Positions 16,601 through 17,485 of a stretch of DNA of 17,485 bases are shown piece by piece. A program made the translations under genes and the position numbers. How positions within the stretch are numbered: position 1 is the stretch's first letter; each line of letters opens with the position of its first letter. Under the pieces are notes generated by a model. The model was not told where the DNA came from, did not search any database, and saw only the letters and a list, made by a program, of their open reading frames with translations. This DNA is from Candidatus Delongbacteria bacterium (GTDB lineage Bacteria > CAIWAD01 > BS150m-G50): assembly GCA_016784425.1 (NCBI GenBank), contig JADHUQ010000025.1, positions 1 through 17,485 of the forward strand. Reading direction: 5' to 3'.

Positions 16601-17160
16601 TTCTCAACAGCGACGGCACCATTCTCTACCAGTATCAGGATGTTGCGCTGGGTACCAGTTGTTCGGTGGGTATCGAGAATCAAAACGGTACCGACGGATT
16701 ACAGATCGCCTTCAACAACAACTACCTGCATGATGAGATGGCGATTCTGATCCACCAGAATTTCATCGAATCCTGGCTCACCGTTACACCGGTTGAGGGC
16801 ACCGTGCCACCGTTCAACGACGCACAGCTGGAGGTGACTTTCGATGCCGGCGAGCTGCCGGAGGGTTCCTATAACGGTTTGATCACCATCAGCTCCAACG
16901 ATCCGGATGAGGCGACTGTCCTGATACCGGTAGACCTGGTGGTCGGCTGGCTGGAGGCTATCGTCGATCTGACTATTTTTGTCAGCGACGGGAATCTCCT
17001 GCTGCAGTGGAGTCCGGTAGTCAACGCCACTCACTATACGCTGTGGCAGTGTAGCGAACCGTGGGGCACCTATACCCAGATCGGTACTACGACCGGTTAC
17101 AGCTGGTCCCAGCCGCTGGCAGGTGAACAGCAGTTCTTCCGGGTGATTGCGGTAAACTAG
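13642..17160 (+). CDS. Large secreted multidomain subtilisin-like serine protease (S8)
   Basis: The 1172-residue precursor begins with a signal peptide (about residues 1-20) after AGGAG (13632-13636). An inhibitor-I9-like propeptide probably spans 25-140. The S8 catalytic domain (about 160-475) has an intact triad: Asp188 (A-G-I-D-T-G), His229 (H-G-H-G-T-H), Ser414 (G-T-S-M-A-G-P-H) and oxyanion Asn335 (S-A-G-N-E-G). Two carboxypeptidase-regulatory-like beta domains follow (477-555 and 560-637). Next is a jelly-roll/MAM-like module (638-772, starting L-E-D-F-E-T-G). A Hydin/BACON-like immunoglobulin fold (779-820 and 1044-1101) appears to be interrupted by a NIDO-like module (about 855-1037, with F-P-L-G-F-E-F-D-F-Y-G and A-P-F-W-D-D-L). 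A Fn3-like domain (1106-1172) ends F-F-R-V-I-A-V-N. It is likely monocistronic and exported, with a surface or secreted protein-degrading role. Confidence 0.93.
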   Translation: MRKLVLILLGTITLTTSLLAGRLSPGLELFLDNMADSELITVMLAMSDQADIATLSEELHREQAPLAQRHEQVVSLLQQTAFSTQSELLLELAELQETDLVEGWTSHWLSNMVIVRATVATVRQLALRSDVEQAELDLKITMIEPVEIDHDNPPPSRSVVDGVDNIEADRVWYELGVFGEGAIIAGIDTGVMGSHVSFSTRWQGNFAPNSEGWLDVLGSSSTPNDGHGHGTHTMGTMCGASSDTIGVAPGARWIATNPIDQGTGGGFDNDVIAALEWVCDPDGDPGTVDDMADVAQNSWGVNEYFSGYYDCDSRWWDAIDNCEAAGTVLTWSAGNEGPGSTSLRSPADRADSPYNCFSVGSTLRYPPFTISSFSSRGPSGCGGPYATKPEVCAPGSDIYSAYNNGGYTSMSGTSMAGPHVAGVVGLMRSANPDVDVETIKQILMDTAIDLGANGEDNTYGWGFIDAYEAVLAVMDGYGTVQGVITDEESNLPITGVLVRNSDGQQATESNDAGEYQLYLAAGVYNLEYSAFGYFTENLEVNLPEDDTVVVDVTLAPAATATLSGHVYDPLGTPMTGATVSVLDTPLDPAYTDGTGYYSLEIPIGATYAIIAWSEGWGADQNIVYFLEDMTVDFTLVDLVLEDFETGDFSSFLWEMGGNTNWIMDNVPHEGEWCAESGNINDNQSSYLEITLEVVAAGEISFWYKVSSEANYDYLHFSVDGGEQGSWSGNVAWTEFSTTVTSGEHTFRWTYDKDYSVSNGSDCGWVDYIIFPPIGPPPMPDITVMPEAFTPILDPGELLVEPLSIINGGTGELTYAVTVARSGLQTSVPYLELRKGEADPRPGQDERDQGGPDAFGHYWIDSDEVGGPVYNWVEINDIGGSLPPVDDGSWGPFPLGFEFDFYGTVYDGVYLSTNGLLLFTSINSTHNNQGMPHSSEPNCLIAPFWDDLDPSSGGTVYTYADLANQRFIAEWDGVNHYISGNPETFQVILNSDGTILYQYQDVALGTSCSVGIENQNGTDGLQIAFNNNYLHDEMAILIHQNFIESWLTVTPVEGTVPPFNDAQLEVTFDAGELPEGSYNGLITISSNDPDEATVLIPVDLVVGWLEAIVDLTIFVSDGNLLLQWSPVVNATHYTLWQCSEPWGTYTQIGTTTGYSWSQPLAGEQQFFRVIAVN

Positions 17161-17262
17161 TTCGATGGGGCCGGAATTCTAAGGCTCCTTTCTGAACCGG
17201 GCGCTGCACTGATCCCCTAGCTGTGGGACAGCAGCTGCAGCCCAACGCTGGATAGTAATAAC

Positions 17263-17299
17263 AAAACCCCGCTGCTCATTTTCGAGGAGTGGGGTTTTT
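17263..17299 (+). terminator. Strong rho-independent terminator after the subtilase gene (bidirectional in form)
   Basis: AAAACCCCGCTGCTC (17263-17277) pairs with GAGGAGTGGGGTTTT (17284-17298), with one G-T wobble and one G-G mismatch, around a 6-nt loop and ending in a T5 run. Because the stem is flanked by A's on one side and T's on the other, it would also terminate transcription from the - strand, such as that from the transposase-like gene to the right. It lies about 100 bp after the stop at 17160. Confidence 0.85.
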
Positions 17300-17380
17300 G
17301 TATGCTCTCCTGATGCGTGTCCGGCGGGTCAAATCAAGGTGAGCGGGAGTTAATGTCAAATGTTGTGTATGGGGGCATTC

Positions 17381-17485
17381 CTAAGCCGCGAGTTTTTCTT
17401 CTTTTCCATCCTTGAAAATCACCCCTTCGATGACCTTTCCAATCAACTTGTATCCACGCAATCTGCGCCAACGCATGGAAGCTCT
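17381..17485 (-). CDS. Probable insertion-sequence transposase, C-terminal end (truncated by window edge)
   Basis: On the - strand, 34 codons are open from the window edge to a TAG at 17381-17383. The peptide contains W-R-R-L-R-G-Y-K-L-I (residues 6-15 of the fragment), G-V-I-F-K-D-G-K (21-28) and a charged tail. To me this resembles the extreme C-terminus of DDE-type transposases seen as multicopy genes in environmental bacteria (a W-R-x-L-R-G-x-x-x-I...G-x-x-F-x-D-G pattern). I cannot assign an IS family from this fragment. The element's end would lie between this stop and the terminator at 17299. GTCAAAT occurs at 17328-17334 and 17355-17361, but no terminal inverted repeat can be confirmed without the other end. 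Confidence 0.5.
   Translation of the reverse strand, partial: RASMRWRRLRGYKLIGKVIEGVIFKDGKEEKLAA

Noticed and set aside
1..17485. CRISPR arrays, tRNA or rRNA genes, toxin-antitoxin pairs, phage genes
   Set aside because: I looked for regularly spaced repeats, cloverleaf-like segments and typical small gene pairs and saw none. The gaps between genes are short and mostly explained by terminators, hairpins or promoters.

Overview
The window is a chromosomal segment from a Gram-negative-type bacterium with moderate to slightly high GC. It has a complete rod-shape operon, type IV pilus genes and two very large multidomain secreted proteases. Fibronectin-like C-termini ending in an aromatic-R-V-x-A-V motif, carboxypeptidase-regulatory-like repeats and discoidin domains are typical of FCB-superphylum lineages such as Cloacimonadota, Latescibacterota and KSB1/Zixibacteria-like groups. 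That placement is an inference from protein style. No rRNA or other phylogenetic marker is present to prove it.

Layout. (1) At 1-107 is the 3' end of a pilC/gspF inner-membrane platform gene, closed by a perfect-stem terminator at 146-170. (2) At 247-3523 is a tight + strand group: prepilin peptidase pilD; a secreted papain-fold cysteine protease whose ATG overlaps the pilD stop (ATGA); and a small membrane ORF that may be frameshifted. (3) At 3538-5463 on the - strand is an OPT-family oligopeptide transporter, convergent with the previous group. (4) At 5464-5918 is a 455-bp region with no convincing gene, holding a palindrome, a 10-bp-stem hairpin and a candidate promoter for the transporter. 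(5) At 5919-8077 are overlapping purN and purH, covering both 10-formyl-THF-dependent steps of purine synthesis and IMP cyclisation. (6) At 8131-13378 is the canonical elongasome operon mreB-mreC-mreD-mrdA-mrdB in its usual order, with every junction inside it overlapping or within a few bases. (7) At 13642-17160 is a 1172-residue secreted subtilisin-like protease with its own candidate promoter, followed by a strong terminator at 17263-17299. (8) At 17381-17485 on the - strand is the C-terminal end of what looks like a transposase, cut by the window edge.

How they work together. MreBCD, PBP2 and RodA are the lateral-wall synthesis machine. PurN and PurH are housekeeping genes directly upstream, separated by 53 bp that contain a strong hairpin. 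PilC and PilD build type IV pili or a type II-like secretion system. The two exported proteases and the OPT peptide importer together suggest a protein-degrading lifestyle: digest outside, import oligopeptides. This last link rests on genomic proximity and is inference.

The most unusual material lies in the two proteases. The papain-like enzyme has a non-canonical active-site segment and a dockerin-like calcium loop inserted between its catalytic His and Asn. The subtilase has a NIDO-like module apparently inserted into an immunoglobulin-like domain. Both end in the same kind of C-terminal domain. I do not see a complete, clearly new multi-gene system.
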